The position numbers and the translations under genes were made by a program. Positions 1-7,027 of a stretch of DNA of 10,364 nucleotides are shown one piece after another. The stretch covers positions 1 to 10,364 of the forward strand of contig JAURXW010000208.1 of the NCBI GenBank assembly GCA_030654205.1. Reading direction: 5' to 3'. This DNA comes from Bacteriovorax sp. Lineage in GTDB: Bacteria > Bdellovibrionota > Bacteriovoracia > Bacteriovoracales > Bacteriovoracaceae. The notes beneath the pieces were generated by a model. That model saw only the letters and a list, made by a program, of their open reading frames with translations, did no database searches and had not been told where the DNA came from. Within the stretch, counting starts at the first letter, position 1. Every line of letters starts with the position of its first letter.

Positions 1-807
1 TTCATCGGCTTTTAACTCTGCCTCTATACGTTCTCTCGTGTTCATATAAATAGCATCTACCTTTTTTCGATTGTTGATAATTTCTCTTGAAGTCATACCA
101 GATTCACGAGCAACATCTGAAAAACATTCTTGTGCTTTTAATGTTTCAAGCGATGATAAAATTGATGCTTGTTTGTCACTTGCGGTTAAAAATGAAGACT
201 CTACGTCTACTGCATACTGCTTAAGAGCAATTTTTACATCTGGCATCGAACTAAAGTTTTCATTTATCCATCTTTGTACATCGTCACGAATTCCATCGTT
301 GTCTGAATCAACACCAAGTAAAGTAGCGTTATTGATCTTAGGATCAGGCATTTTAACTTCTAAACTTTGATCTATCGCAAATTTTGCATGATCTCTAAAT
401 CTTGAATGATAATTATGCTCCTTTTTTTTTCTATCAATTACTTTGACATACAATTTATAGAACCCGGGAGAGAGTTTAGAAATTGGTATTTGTAATTCCT
501 TTCCCTGTGGGCCATTTACTAAATTGATTTTCTGATGAGATGTCTCTTTTTCGAAGCGATGATTGGCGTTCTGAATTTTGTACTTTACTTCGTCAATTTC
601 AAATCCATTAGGAACTTTGAGTAAAAACTTAGCGACAGATTCTTTCACTGGAGAATTTAGAGGAATCACATCAAAAACAGAAAGCGGCACAGGATGCCCT
701 CTTAATTCTTTTTTATCTTCTTTCCTGTCGTCTTTTCTTTCTTTGTCAGAATCAGAAAAAGCAGCCAGCGACATCAAAGTAACGAATACCCAAATTAATA
801 CTTTCAA
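1..807 (-). CDS. Exported protein with DxDxDG calcium-loop motif, C-terminus outside window
   Basis: The minus strand is open without a stop from 807 to the window edge (269 codons), so the C-terminus is not seen. The start is a TTG at 805-807. A GAGG ribosome binding site lies 5 bases upstream, and only this start includes the signal peptide (MKVLIWVFVTLMSLAAFS, then a charged D/K/E/R-rich stretch at about residues 19-35). Residues about 40-146 look like a beta-sandwich domain: alternating hydrophobic strands and an Ig/cadherin-like end (LSPGFYKLYVKVIDRKKK). Residues 165-178 read GVDSDNDGIRDDVQ, a DxDxDG calcium-binding loop as in EF-hand-like and thrombospondin type 3 repeats. The rest is helical, with an NTRERIEAEL motif near the edge. 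Export to periplasm or surface is likely; the function is not recognised. It lies 77 bases downstream of the beta-helix-like frame on the same strand, and both carry charged low-complexity stretches. Confidence 0.85.
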   Translation of the reverse strand, partial: MKVLIWVFVTLMSLAAFSDSDKERKDDRKEDKKELRGHPVPLSVFDVIPLNSPVKESVAKFLLKVPNGFEIDEVKYKIQNANHRFEKETSHQKINLVNGPQGKELQIPISKLSPGFYKLYVKVIDRKKKEHNYHSRFRDHAKFAIDQSLEVKMPDPKINNATLLGVDSDNDGIRDDVQRWINENFSSMPDVKIALKQYAVDVESSFLTASDKQASILSSLETLKAQECFSDVARESGMTSREIINNRKKVDAIYMNTRERIEAELKADE

Positions 808-812
808 ATTTT

Positions 813-816
813 CCTC
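813..816 (-). promoter_or_regulatory. Ribosome binding site that fixes a TTG start
   Basis: On the minus strand GAGG is followed by five bases and then TTG. No ATG lies at a suitable distance. The first in-frame ATG is codon 12, inside the signal peptide, so starting there would remove most of its hydrophobic core. Confidence 0.6.
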
Positions 817-884
817 ACATTGTTTAAAGAGAATAAATAGAATTGATTGATTCTAAGGTCTGTTTAGTAAAAATGATTTTAAAT

Positions 885-1832
885 TTAAAAGCGACTATTT
901 TTGAACTTTAAAGACCTGATTTCATGAATATTAATTTTTAATATCAAATTAATAACAAGAAAAAACTGCCAACAATATAGGGCGTGCTCAATAAATTGAG
1001 GGGTTAAATCTGATTTTTTATACTGCTCGATTGACAGAAAAGAGTGATCAAACATCCAACTAATGGCGCTAGCGCTTGGGGCACCAGAAATATTAAAGTT
1101 AACAGATTGGGAATTGCTAGCATTAACGGCCGAAGTAATTTCTAAGTTCGTTGGCAATGGATTACTCGTACAAGTTCCTGTATATAAAAAAGATGGTTTA
1201 AATTTTTTACATTCTTTATCGTGCTCTCTTTCATCGTCATTGTCGCGATCATTTTTGTCGTTGATTTCACAGTTCCCACCGTTAAGAATTACACTGTCTG
1301 CTTTTAATTTTGATTCGGAATTTATTATTAAATTGGACTTTGAGTTGATGTGAATATTGCGAGCTTTTAAAATACTTTCTCTAGAAATTAAAATCTCTCC
1401 CTCAAGAGGAAGGAAGCTTGAGGTAGTGATAGAAAGATCACCCTTTGTTTCAAGTGATGATCTTCTTATCGTCACAGAACTCATGGCAGAGATATTTATT
1501 GGTGCATTTTTATCTGCAACTAATTCGTTTTCTCCTTCAAGGCGCACCGATGAAGCCTTTAGGCAGATTCCATTTTGTTTTGCAAATAAACCTCTCTCCT
1601 GAGAAATTTTCAAATCACACGATATCGCAATGTTGATTTCTTTCTCTTTAATATTAAAAGAAAAAGATTTAAAACTTGGAATAAAGTTTTCACCTATCGG
1701 AATAGCATTTCCAGAATCTAACAATGAAGTAATAGCATGGGACTCATTAAAAGTTTCACGAAAAAAATCAAATAACTTTTTTCTAAGAGTAGTAACTATA
1801 TATTTAAATGATAAATCAAAAGGGACATCCAC
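885..1832 (-). CDS. Beta-helix-like protein, probably N-terminally truncated
   Basis: A 315-codon frame opens at a GTG with a stop codon two triplets upstream, so it cannot extend. There is no Shine-Dalgarno motif near the GTG, and the first 60 residues hold no signal peptide. Residues about 65-190 have the short alternating pattern of a right-handed beta-helix, with I/V/L every second residue and S/N/K turns (for example ILISRESILKARNIHINSK), as in surface adhesins and polysaccharide-modifying proteins. Residues 190-212 are very charged (D/N/R/E/K). Residues 228-262 resemble the first strands of a PKD/Ig-like domain (VNFNISG, then SAISWMF), but the end is not typical of that fold. An exported protein of this kind should have a signal sequence, so I infer a fragment that has lost its 5' end. 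Its first 200 bases also overlap a plausible frame on the plus strand. Residues 65-260 look like real protein; the ends are uncertain. Confidence 0.5.
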   Translation of the reverse strand: MDVPFDLSFKYIVTTLRKKLFDFFRETFNESHAITSLLDSGNAIPIGENFIPSFKSFSFNIKEKEINIAISCDLKISQERGLFAKQNGICLKASSVRLEGENELVADKNAPINISAMSSVTIRRSSLETKGDLSITTSSFLPLEGEILISRESILKARNIHINSKSNLIINSESKLKADSVILNGGNCEINDKNDRDNDDEREHDKECKKFKPSFLYTGTCTSNPLPTNLEITSAVNASNSQSVNFNISGAPSASAISWMFDHSFLSIEQYKKSDLTPQFIEHALYCWQFFLVINLILKINIHEIRSLKFKNSRF

Positions 1833-1959
1833 CGATTACGATCTTAATTCCTTTAATCCAAAATCATTAATCGAGTTAACCAAAAAATATTGCCCAAAAG
1901 AGCACGAGCTTTATAAAATAATTGAAGAATACTCAAAAAATAAAAATATCCCATTTTAA
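1630..1959 (+). CDS. Orphan frame, possibly the 3' part of an unrecognised gene
   Basis: A 109-codon plus-strand frame. From about codon 18 on it reads like natural protein: mixed charged and hydrophobic residues with a helical, lysine/glutamate-rich C-terminus (ELTKKYCPKEHELYKIIEEY). Its third codon positions are A/T-rich like the neighbouring genes. There is no ribosome binding site before the ATG at 1630, and the first residues lie where the opposite-strand frame looks more convincing. It may therefore be the tail of a gene whose 5' part was lost, with a junction somewhere around 1640-1700. No family is recognised. It could instead be a chance frame opposite the beta-helix-like gene; the two overlap at 1630-1832 and cannot both be ordinary genes there. 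Confidence 0.3.
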   Translation: MLISFSLILKEKDLKLGIKFSPIGIAFPESNNEVIAWDSLKVSRKKSNNFFLRVVTIYLNDKSKGTSTDYDLNSFNPKSLIELTKKYCPKEHELYKIIEEYSKNKNIPF

Positions 1960-2001
1960 AATGCGCCCAACTACTTGCTTTCCCCCATACGGAATTGGCA
2001 T
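1933..2001 (-). pseudogene. Short gene start with strong ribosome binding site, cut off after 22 codons
   Basis: The ATG at 1999-2001 has a perfect AGGAG seven bases upstream (2009-2013). The frame begins MPIPYGGKQVVGRILK, then runs into AT-rich sequence and a TGA at 1933-1935. The first codons (CCG, GGG, CGC) are more GC-rich than the following sequence, which is the tail of the plus-strand frame ending at 1959. I infer the 5' remnant of a gene whose body was replaced or deleted at about 1960. It could also be a genuine 22-residue peptide. The family is not recognised. Confidence 0.35.
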
Positions 2002-2008
2002 GATTGAT

Positions 2009-2013
2009 CTCCT
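2009..2013 (-). promoter_or_regulatory. Strong ribosome binding site ahead of the truncated frame
   Basis: AGGAG on the minus strand, seven bases before the ATG at 2001. It is as good as the sites ahead of groEL and groES, although the frame behind it is only 22 codons long. Confidence 0.45.
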
Positions 2014-2098
2014 ATAAAAGAATGCTCAAAATGTTATGGCCTTTTTGCCTATTACACCAAATAAAACCAATCAGATATTTAATTTTATATCTAACCTG

Positions 2099-2150
2099 TA
2101 AATTGCAATAAAAAAAGGGAGCCGAAGCTCCCCTTTTGAATTGCAATTTA
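2099..2150. repeat. 11-bp inverted repeat enclosing the groEL terminator
   Basis: TAAATTGCAAT (2099-2109) and its exact reverse complement ATTGCAATTTA (2140-2150) flank the terminator hairpin. The whole 52 bases can fold into one long imperfect hairpin, with the GC-rich terminator stem at the tip and a mostly A:T middle. Confidence 0.7.
2110..2137 (-). terminator. Rho-independent terminator of groES-groEL
   Basis: On the minus strand GGGAGC, loop TTCG, GCTCCC is followed by seven T. The stem is perfect over six GC-rich pairs with a stable UUCG tetraloop, and lies about 33 bases past the groEL stop. On the other strand the stem is followed by only four T, so it is stronger in the groEL direction. 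Confidence 0.9.
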
Positions 2151-2169
2151 ATTTGAGAAAAAGGCCGAT

Positions 2170-3816
2170 TTACATCATGCCGCCCATTCCGCCCATACCA
2201 CCCATTCCGCCGCCGCCCATTGCTGGAGCAGAGTCGTTTTTAGGAAGATCAGCAATCATAGTTTCAGTTGTAAGCATTAAGCCAGCAACTGAAGCAGCAT
2301 TTTGTAGTGCTGATCTAACAACTTTAGTTGGATCAACGATACCAGCAAGAATTAAGTTTTCGAATTTTTCATCGCGAGCATTGAATCCAAAGCTTAGGTC
2401 TTTGTTAGCTTTAACTTCGTTAACGACTACAGAACCTTCAAGGCCTGCGTTCGTAGCGATTTGTCTTAAAGGTTCTTCTAGAGCACGTTTAATGATTCTG
2501 ATACCAAAGTTTTCTTCTTCGTTGCGACCTTTAAGGTCTGCAAGAACCAAAGAAGCGTGTAGTAATGCAGATCCACCACCAACAACGATTCCTTCTTCAA
2601 CTGCAGCGCGAGTTGCGTGGAAAGCGTCTTCTACTCTGTCTTTCTTTTCTTTCATTTCAGTTTCAGTTGGTGCTCCAACTTTAATAACAGCAACACCGCC
2701 ATCGATTTTTGCTAATCTTTCTTTTAGTTTTTCTTTGTCGTAGTCAGAAGTAGTCTCTGCGATTTGAGCTTTAATGGCCCCAACGCGAGCTTGGATATCT
2801 GTTTTTGTTCCATTTCCATCAACGATAATTGTTTTTTCTTTATCGATTGTGATTCTTTTTGCAGTTCCCATTACTTCGATCCCAGAAGTCTCAAGAGACA
2901 TTCCAAGTTCTTCAGAAATAACAGTTGCACCAGTGATGATTGCAATATCTTTCAACATTTCTTTTCTTCTGTCGCCAAAACCAGGAGCTTTAACAGCAGC
3001 AACTTGAAGAGTTCCGCGAAGTTTATTTACAACTAAAGTTGTAAGAGCTTCACCTTCAATGTCTTCAGCGATGATTAAAAGTTGTCTTCCTGATTGAACA
3101 GTTTTTTCCAATAATGGAAGAAGTTCTTTCATAGAAGCAATTTTTTTGTCTGTAATTAAAATATTACAATTATCAAAAGCTACTTCCATTTTTTCTGGAT
3201 TGTTTACGAAGTATGGAGATAAATATCCACGGTCAAATTGCATACCTTTAACAACGTCTAAAGTTGTTTCAGCTGTTTTTGATTCTTCAATTGTAATAAC
3301 ACCGTTGTTTCCAACTTTTGCCATTGCTTCAGAAATAAGTTTTCCGATTTCTGTATCGTTGTTTCCAGAAATTGTTCCAACCTGAGCAATTTCTTCAGAA
3401 GTTTTTACTTCTTTAGACATTTCTTTAAGTCTTGCAATTACTTTTTCAACAGCAAGATCGATTCCGCGCTTAAGATCCATTGGATTGTGTCCAGCAGAAA
3501 CAAGCTTAACACCTTCTCTGTAAATAGCTTGAGCTAATACAGTTGCAGTAGTTGTACCGTCACCTGCATCTTCGTTAGTTTTTTGCGCAACTTCTTTTAC
3601 CATTTGCGCGCCCATATTTTCGAAGTTGTTTTCTAATTCAATTTCTTTAGCAACAGTCACACCATCTTTTGTGATATGAGGAGCTCCGAAAGATTTTTGG
3701 ATAACAACGTTTCTTCCTTTAGGTCCTAGAGTTACCTTAACAGCGTTTGCAAGGGCATTTACACCGTTTAAAATAAGTGTTCTAGCGTCTTCTGAGTACT
3801 TTAATTCCTTGGCCAT
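2170..3816 (-). CDS. groEL: Chaperonin GroEL (Hsp60), large subunit
   Basis: GroEL forms the ATP-driven double-ring cytosolic chamber that folds proteins together with the GroES lid. The product is 548 residues, the usual length. Visible hallmarks are the N-terminal MAKELKYSEDAR, the equatorial ATP-site segments LGPKGRNV and TKDGVTVAKEIELEN, the catalytic loop EDAGDGTTTATVLAQ, the apical-domain segment RGYLSPYFVNNPEKM, the hinge segment VEDAFHATRAAVEEGIVVGGG with the aspartate that drives ATP hydrolysis, and the C-terminal Gly-Gly-Met tail. The ATG has a clear AGGAGA ribosome binding site five bases upstream (3822-3827). It lies 35 bases downstream of groES and is evidently transcribed with it. 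Nothing is missing; this looks like a fully functional housekeeping copy. Confidence 0.99.
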   Translation of the reverse strand: MAKELKYSEDARTLILNGVNALANAVKVTLGPKGRNVVIQKSFGAPHITKDGVTVAKEIELENNFENMGAQMVKEVAQKTNEDAGDGTTTATVLAQAIYREGVKLVSAGHNPMDLKRGIDLAVEKVIARLKEMSKEVKTSEEIAQVGTISGNNDTEIGKLISEAMAKVGNNGVITIEESKTAETTLDVVKGMQFDRGYLSPYFVNNPEKMEVAFDNCNILITDKKIASMKELLPLLEKTVQSGRQLLIIAEDIEGEALTTLVVNKLRGTLQVAAVKAPGFGDRRKEMLKDIAIITGATVISEELGMSLETSGIEVMGTAKRITIDKEKTIIVDGNGTKTDIQARVGAIKAQIAETTSDYDKEKLKERLAKIDGGVAVIKVGAPTETEMKEKKDRVEDAFHATRAAVEEGIVVGGGSALLHASLVLADLKGRNEEENFGIRIIKRALEEPLRQIATNAGLEGSVVVNEVKANKDLSFGFNARDEKFENLILAGIVDPTKVVRSALQNAASVAGLMLTTETMIADLPKNDSAPAMGGGGMGGMGGMGGMM

Positions 3817-3851
3817 ATAATTCTCCTGTGATTTTTAATTAAAAATTTAAA

Positions 3852-4139
3852 TTAGTGAAGGATTCCTAGAATTTCGTCTTCTTTCATAATTAGAACTGGC
3901 TTGCCTTCAACTTTAACTTCTGTTCCAGAATATTTTCCGAAAAGAACAACATCACCAACTTTAACATCAAGATTTCTTACTGAACCATCAGTGTTTCTGT
4001 ATCCAGATCCCACAGCAATGATTTTTCCTTGTGAAGGTTTTTCTGTGTGGTTATCCGGAATGATAATTCCACCAGCAGTTTTAGTTTCTTCATCTAGGCG
4101 TTGAACAACAACTCTGTCTTGTAACGGTCTTAATTCCAT
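3852..4139 (-). CDS. groES: Co-chaperonin GroES (Hsp10)
   Basis: GroES forms the seven-membered lid of the GroEL chamber. The product is 95 residues, standard for the family. It has the N-terminal LRPLQDRVVVQRLDEETKTAGGIIIP, which includes the mobile loop that docks on GroEL (about residues 16-32), followed by the roof region and the closing strands GDVVLFGKYSGTEVKVEGK and ILGILH. The ATG has a strong GGAGGA site upstream. It is the first gene of the groES-groEL operon, with a promoter and an operator-like inverted repeat just upstream and the shared terminator after groEL. Confidence 0.98.
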   Translation of the reverse strand: MELRPLQDRVVVQRLDEETKTAGGIIIPDNHTEKPSQGKIIAVGSGYRNTDGSVRNLDVKVGDVVLFGKYSGTEVKVEGKPVLIMKEDEILGILH

Positions 4140-4175
4140 ATAAAGTCCTCCATAGGGTTTAAAAATAATATCAAC

Positions 4176-4203
4176 AATGTAATATCACCCTTGCCAGTGT
4201 CAA
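4176..4203 (-). promoter_or_regulatory. Candidate sigma-70-type promoter of groES-groEL
   Basis: On the minus strand a perfect TTGACA (4198-4203) is followed after 16 bases by TACATT (4176-4181), a 4-of-6 match to TATAAT. Transcription would begin near 4169, about 30 bases before the groES ATG. The flank upstream of the -35 is very AT-rich. I do not see the CCCCAT-type -10 expected of a sigma-32 promoter. Confidence 0.55.
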
Positions 4204-4211
4204 GGGCAAGG
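4188..4211. promoter_or_regulatory. Inverted repeat over the groES -35, possible operator
   Basis: CCCTTG (4188-4193) pairs with CAAGGG (4201-4206). In a shifted register CCTTGCC (4189-4195) pairs with GGCAAGG (4205-4211). The -35 TTGACA lies inside the repeat, so a bound repressor would block the promoter. It is not the CIRCE element bound by HrcA (TTAGCACTC, nine bases, GAGTGCTAA). Confidence 0.45.
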
Positions 4212-4303
4212 CAGTTAAAATAATTATAAAACCAATAATTAATGGAAGTTTTACTTTGCACTGCGCTATTGCGAGAGATGACTCAATACATACATTGAAA
4301 TCA

Positions 4304-6970
4304 TTATTTTAAATCATACCAATTAATCCCAATTCCCATTTCTACTTTGAGAGGAACGCTTAGAGCTACAACATTTTCCATACCTTCTCTTACGATTTCT
4401 TTCATAAGGGATAGCTCTTCTTCTTCAACTTCAAAGATAAGTTCATCGTGAACCTGAAGTAACATTTTAGACTTTAAATGCCGAACTTCTAATTCATGGT
4501 CAATTTTTATCATTGCTAACTTAATGATATCGGCAGCCGTTCCCTGAATTGGACTATTGATTGCCATTCTTTCAGCCTGGGCCTTTATGGTTCTGTTTTG
4601 GGAGTAGATATCGGGTAAAAATCGTTTTCGTCCATGAAAAGTTTCAGCATAGCCAGTTTGTTCGGCCTTATCTTTTAGAGTATCTAAGAATTTTTTAATT
4701 GAACTAAAACGAGTAAAATATTTATCGATATAATTTTTTGCTTCGCCTCTAGAGATTTTCAATGTGGTCGCTAATCCAAATGAGCTTTGACCGTACATCA
4801 ATCCAAAATTAACCGTTTTAGCAATACTGCGATCTCTCGAAGTAACTTCAGCAAGCGGAATATTTAAAACTTCCGAGGCCGTTTGTGCATGAATGTCCAA
4901 ATCTTCTTGAAAAGACTTAAGCATGGTTGGGTCTTCTGAGAAATGGGCCAGCAAACGAAGCTCGACTTGAGAATAGTCGGCCGATAATAATATTTTTCCC
5001 GGCTTCGCTATAAAGGCTTTGCGAACCTTCTCCCCCATTGGGCTTCTCACTGGAATATTTTGCAAGTTAGGATTGGTCGAAGACAAGCGTCCTGTTTGGG
5101 CCACTGTTAAATTATAATTTGTATGAATCCGTTTGCTTGTTTGATTAACTAATTCGGGCAATGCCTTTACGTAAGTTGAAAGAATTTTCCCATACTCTCG
5201 ATGAGTCAAAAGCAGACCCGGAACTTCGCTGGTATTTAATGCTTCCAGTTCTTCCAATACGTCTGAGTCTGTGGAGTACCCAGTTTTCGTTTTTTTAATA
5301 ACTGGCAATTGAAGTTTATCAAATAATAAAACTCCAACTTGTTTAGGCGAATTAAGATTAATTTCCTCCCCTGAAATTTCAAAAATCTTTGTCTCAACTC
5401 GTTTTATTTCAGCCGAGAGTTCAACTGCAAATTCGTGTAAATAATTTGCATTAAGCGATATCCCTTCTCTTTCCATTTTTGCCAAAACTGGCAAAATTAA
5501 TAAATCAATCGTATTGTAAATATCAATTAATTTAAGCTCTGATAATTTTTCCTTAAATATTTTAGCCAATAAAAAAAGTGCCTGAGCTCGTTGCCCATTG
5601 GCCAGATGTTCATCCGCTCCCACTTCCATTTGTAAATACTCTTCAGCTAGAACATCAAGCCCATGGCGCGTGTTAGTATTTATATTAAAATGGGCCAGGG
5701 AAATATCAAAACGTTTTGCGGTAAATTCAATTTTATTAATTAAGGAATAAACATAATCTCTCTTTAAATTCTCACCAATAACTTCTAGCGATTTGTTAGA
5801 CCAAACTTTTTGAATCATTTGATTCGCAAAATTGCGCTCTACCGAGTAAGCTGTTGTGTCATTAAAAGCAAAATACAAACGATGAATCTGGCGGCTATAA
5901 ATATCTTCACTATCATAAATCAAATGCTGAGCAAAAAATTCTGCACCCAAGGCCAGATCAGCTACTTCGGCAAAATTACTTTCGTTAACTTCTACCAAAT
6001 CAACATTCGTAGCGATTGAAGTTTTAAATAAAGGACTATCCAAAGTTTCATCAACAGGCGTGCTCGAGATACGTTTATCTGATTCTTTAGACAAATGATG
6101 TTGAAAGCGCATTTCCTGATACTTGGTAATGGCCGAATTAAATCCCATTTCTTTCATGAATTCGATAAGTTCATTTGAAGGATAAAAACTAATTGAAGTC
6201 TCTTCTGGACGATGTCCCAATTCAATATCTGTAACAATTTGCACTAATTTTTTTGACAAGAGCCCAAGCTCTAAATGATCACTAAAAGCTTCAATAACTT
6301 TTTTACCTTTGAGCTGATCTTTACTTGCAATAATATTTTCAAGCGTACCAAACTCTTTAAGAAGTTTTGCGGCCCCAACAGCTCCAATGCCTTTCATTCC
6401 TGGAATGTTATCGGAAGCGTCACCTACAATTGATAGATAATCTACAATTTGGTCTGGTCTCACTCCCATTTTTTCTTCAACATCGGCCGGGGTGTATAAT
6501 TTGTCTTTCATAGTATCTAATAATTTTATATTTCCGCCCACAAACTGCATTAAATCTTTATCACCTGAGGCAATAAAAATTTCATCAAATTGATCTTTCC
6601 ATTGCACGCAAGCGCTTCCAATAATATCGTCTGCTTCATATTCATCGTGCGAAAAAGTTGGCAAATTCATTAAATTAATCAGGCGATCAATTAAAGCAAA
6701 TTGAGGAATTAAATCTTCAGGAGGTGCTGAGCGATTGGCCTTATACTCTGGATAAATTTTATTTCTAAATGATCCCCCTTTTGTGTCACGGGCCAGGAAG
6801 ATATGTGTTGGTTTATGTTCAGAGAGCATTTTAAGCATCATGCTTTGAACACCATATACTGCCTTTGTGGGAATACCGGTCGGTGAAGTCATTGGACGTT
6901 GAATGGCAAAATACGCCCGGAATATAAAGTTAGAGACGTCGACAATAATCAAGCGTGTTTTAGAAGACAT
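4304..6970 (-). CDS. polA: DNA polymerase I, with probably inactive proofreading domain
   Basis: DNA polymerase I removes RNA primers and fills gaps in lagging-strand synthesis and excision repair. The product is 888 residues, normal for full-length PolA. Residues 1-290 are the 5' nuclease: DVSNFIFRAY, YEADDIIG (D114, D115), SGDKDLMQ (D137, D139), VGDASDNIPG (D184, D187) and a helix-hairpin-helix. Residues about 320-490 match the 3'-5' exonuclease fold, with YDSE (D353, E355) and NLKRD (D405). The final YxxxD motif is replaced by a segment around 455-470 without that aspartate. Residues 490-888 are the polymerase: motif A DYSQVELR (D665), motif B RSIAKTVNFGLMYG (714-727) and motif C VHDEL (840-844). 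AAGGAT precedes the ATG. The gene follows the RDD-family gene by 57 bases and may share its transcript. No clear terminator lies before groES. Confidence 0.98.
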   Translation of the reverse strand: MSSKTRLIIVDVSNFIFRAYFAIQRPMTSPTGIPTKAVYGVQSMMLKMLSEHKPTHIFLARDTKGGSFRNKIYPEYKANRSAPPEDLIPQFALIDRLINLMNLPTFSHDEYEADDIIGSACVQWKDQFDEIFIASGDKDLMQFVGGNIKLLDTMKDKLYTPADVEEKMGVRPDQIVDYLSIVGDASDNIPGMKGIGAVGAAKLLKEFGTLENIIASKDQLKGKKVIEAFSDHLELGLLSKKLVQIVTDIELGHRPEETSISFYPSNELIEFMKEMGFNSAITKYQEMRFQHHLSKESDKRISSTPVDETLDSPLFKTSIATNVDLVEVNESNFAEVADLALGAEFFAQHLIYDSEDIYSRQIHRLYFAFNDTTAYSVERNFANQMIQKVWSNKSLEVIGENLKRDYVYSLINKIEFTAKRFDISLAHFNINTNTRHGLDVLAEEYLQMEVGADEHLANGQRAQALFLLAKIFKEKLSELKLIDIYNTIDLLILPVLAKMEREGISLNANYLHEFAVELSAEIKRVETKIFEISGEEINLNSPKQVGVLLFDKLQLPVIKKTKTGYSTDSDVLEELEALNTSEVPGLLLTHREYGKILSTYVKALPELVNQTSKRIHTNYNLTVAQTGRLSSTNPNLQNIPVRSPMGEKVRKAFIAKPGKILLSADYSQVELRLLAHFSEDPTMLKSFQEDLDIHAQTASEVLNIPLAEVTSRDRSIAKTVNFGLMYGQSSFGLATTLKISRGEAKNYIDKYFTRFSSIKKFLDTLKDKAEQTGYAETFHGRKRFLPDIYSQNRTIKAQAERMAINSPIQGTAADIIKLAMIKIDHELEVRHLKSKMLLQVHDELIFEVEEEELSLMKEIVREGMENVVALSVPLKVEMGIGINWYDLK

Positions 6971-7027
6971 GAATTGAAATCCTTTATTTTAACAAGAATG
7001 GGAATTAGGTATAATTAGCAAAAATTT

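Noticed and set aside
71..850. Plus-strand frames at 71-370 and 578-850
   Set aside because: Both lie opposite the continuous exported-protein frame, which has a signal peptide and a ribosome binding site. They are its antisense shadows.
839..854. AGAAT-TGATTG-ATTCT hairpin downstream of the beta-helix-like frame
   Set aside because: Five weak pairs and only scattered T after it; not enough for a terminator.
1832..1951. Minus-strand frame starting MGYFYFLSILQLF, opposite the plus-strand frame
   Set aside because: Only about 33 codons, no ribosome binding site, and its hydrophobicity is explained by being antisense to lysine/glutamate codons.
2141..2743. 200-codon plus-strand frame opposite groEL
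   Set aside because: Antisense to the conserved GroEL C-terminal part. Its proline/isoleucine run is simply the complement of the Gly-Gly-Met tail codons, and it has no ribosome binding site of note.
4260..4303. Possible polA terminator (TCTCGCAATAGCGCAG region on the minus strand)
   Set aside because: The best stem is about three pairs with no T-run; too weak to call.
4140..4303. CIRCE element or sigma-32 promoter for groES
   Set aside because: No TTAGCACTC/GAGTGCTAA pair and no CCCCAT-type -10 is present; only the TTGACA-centred repeat is.
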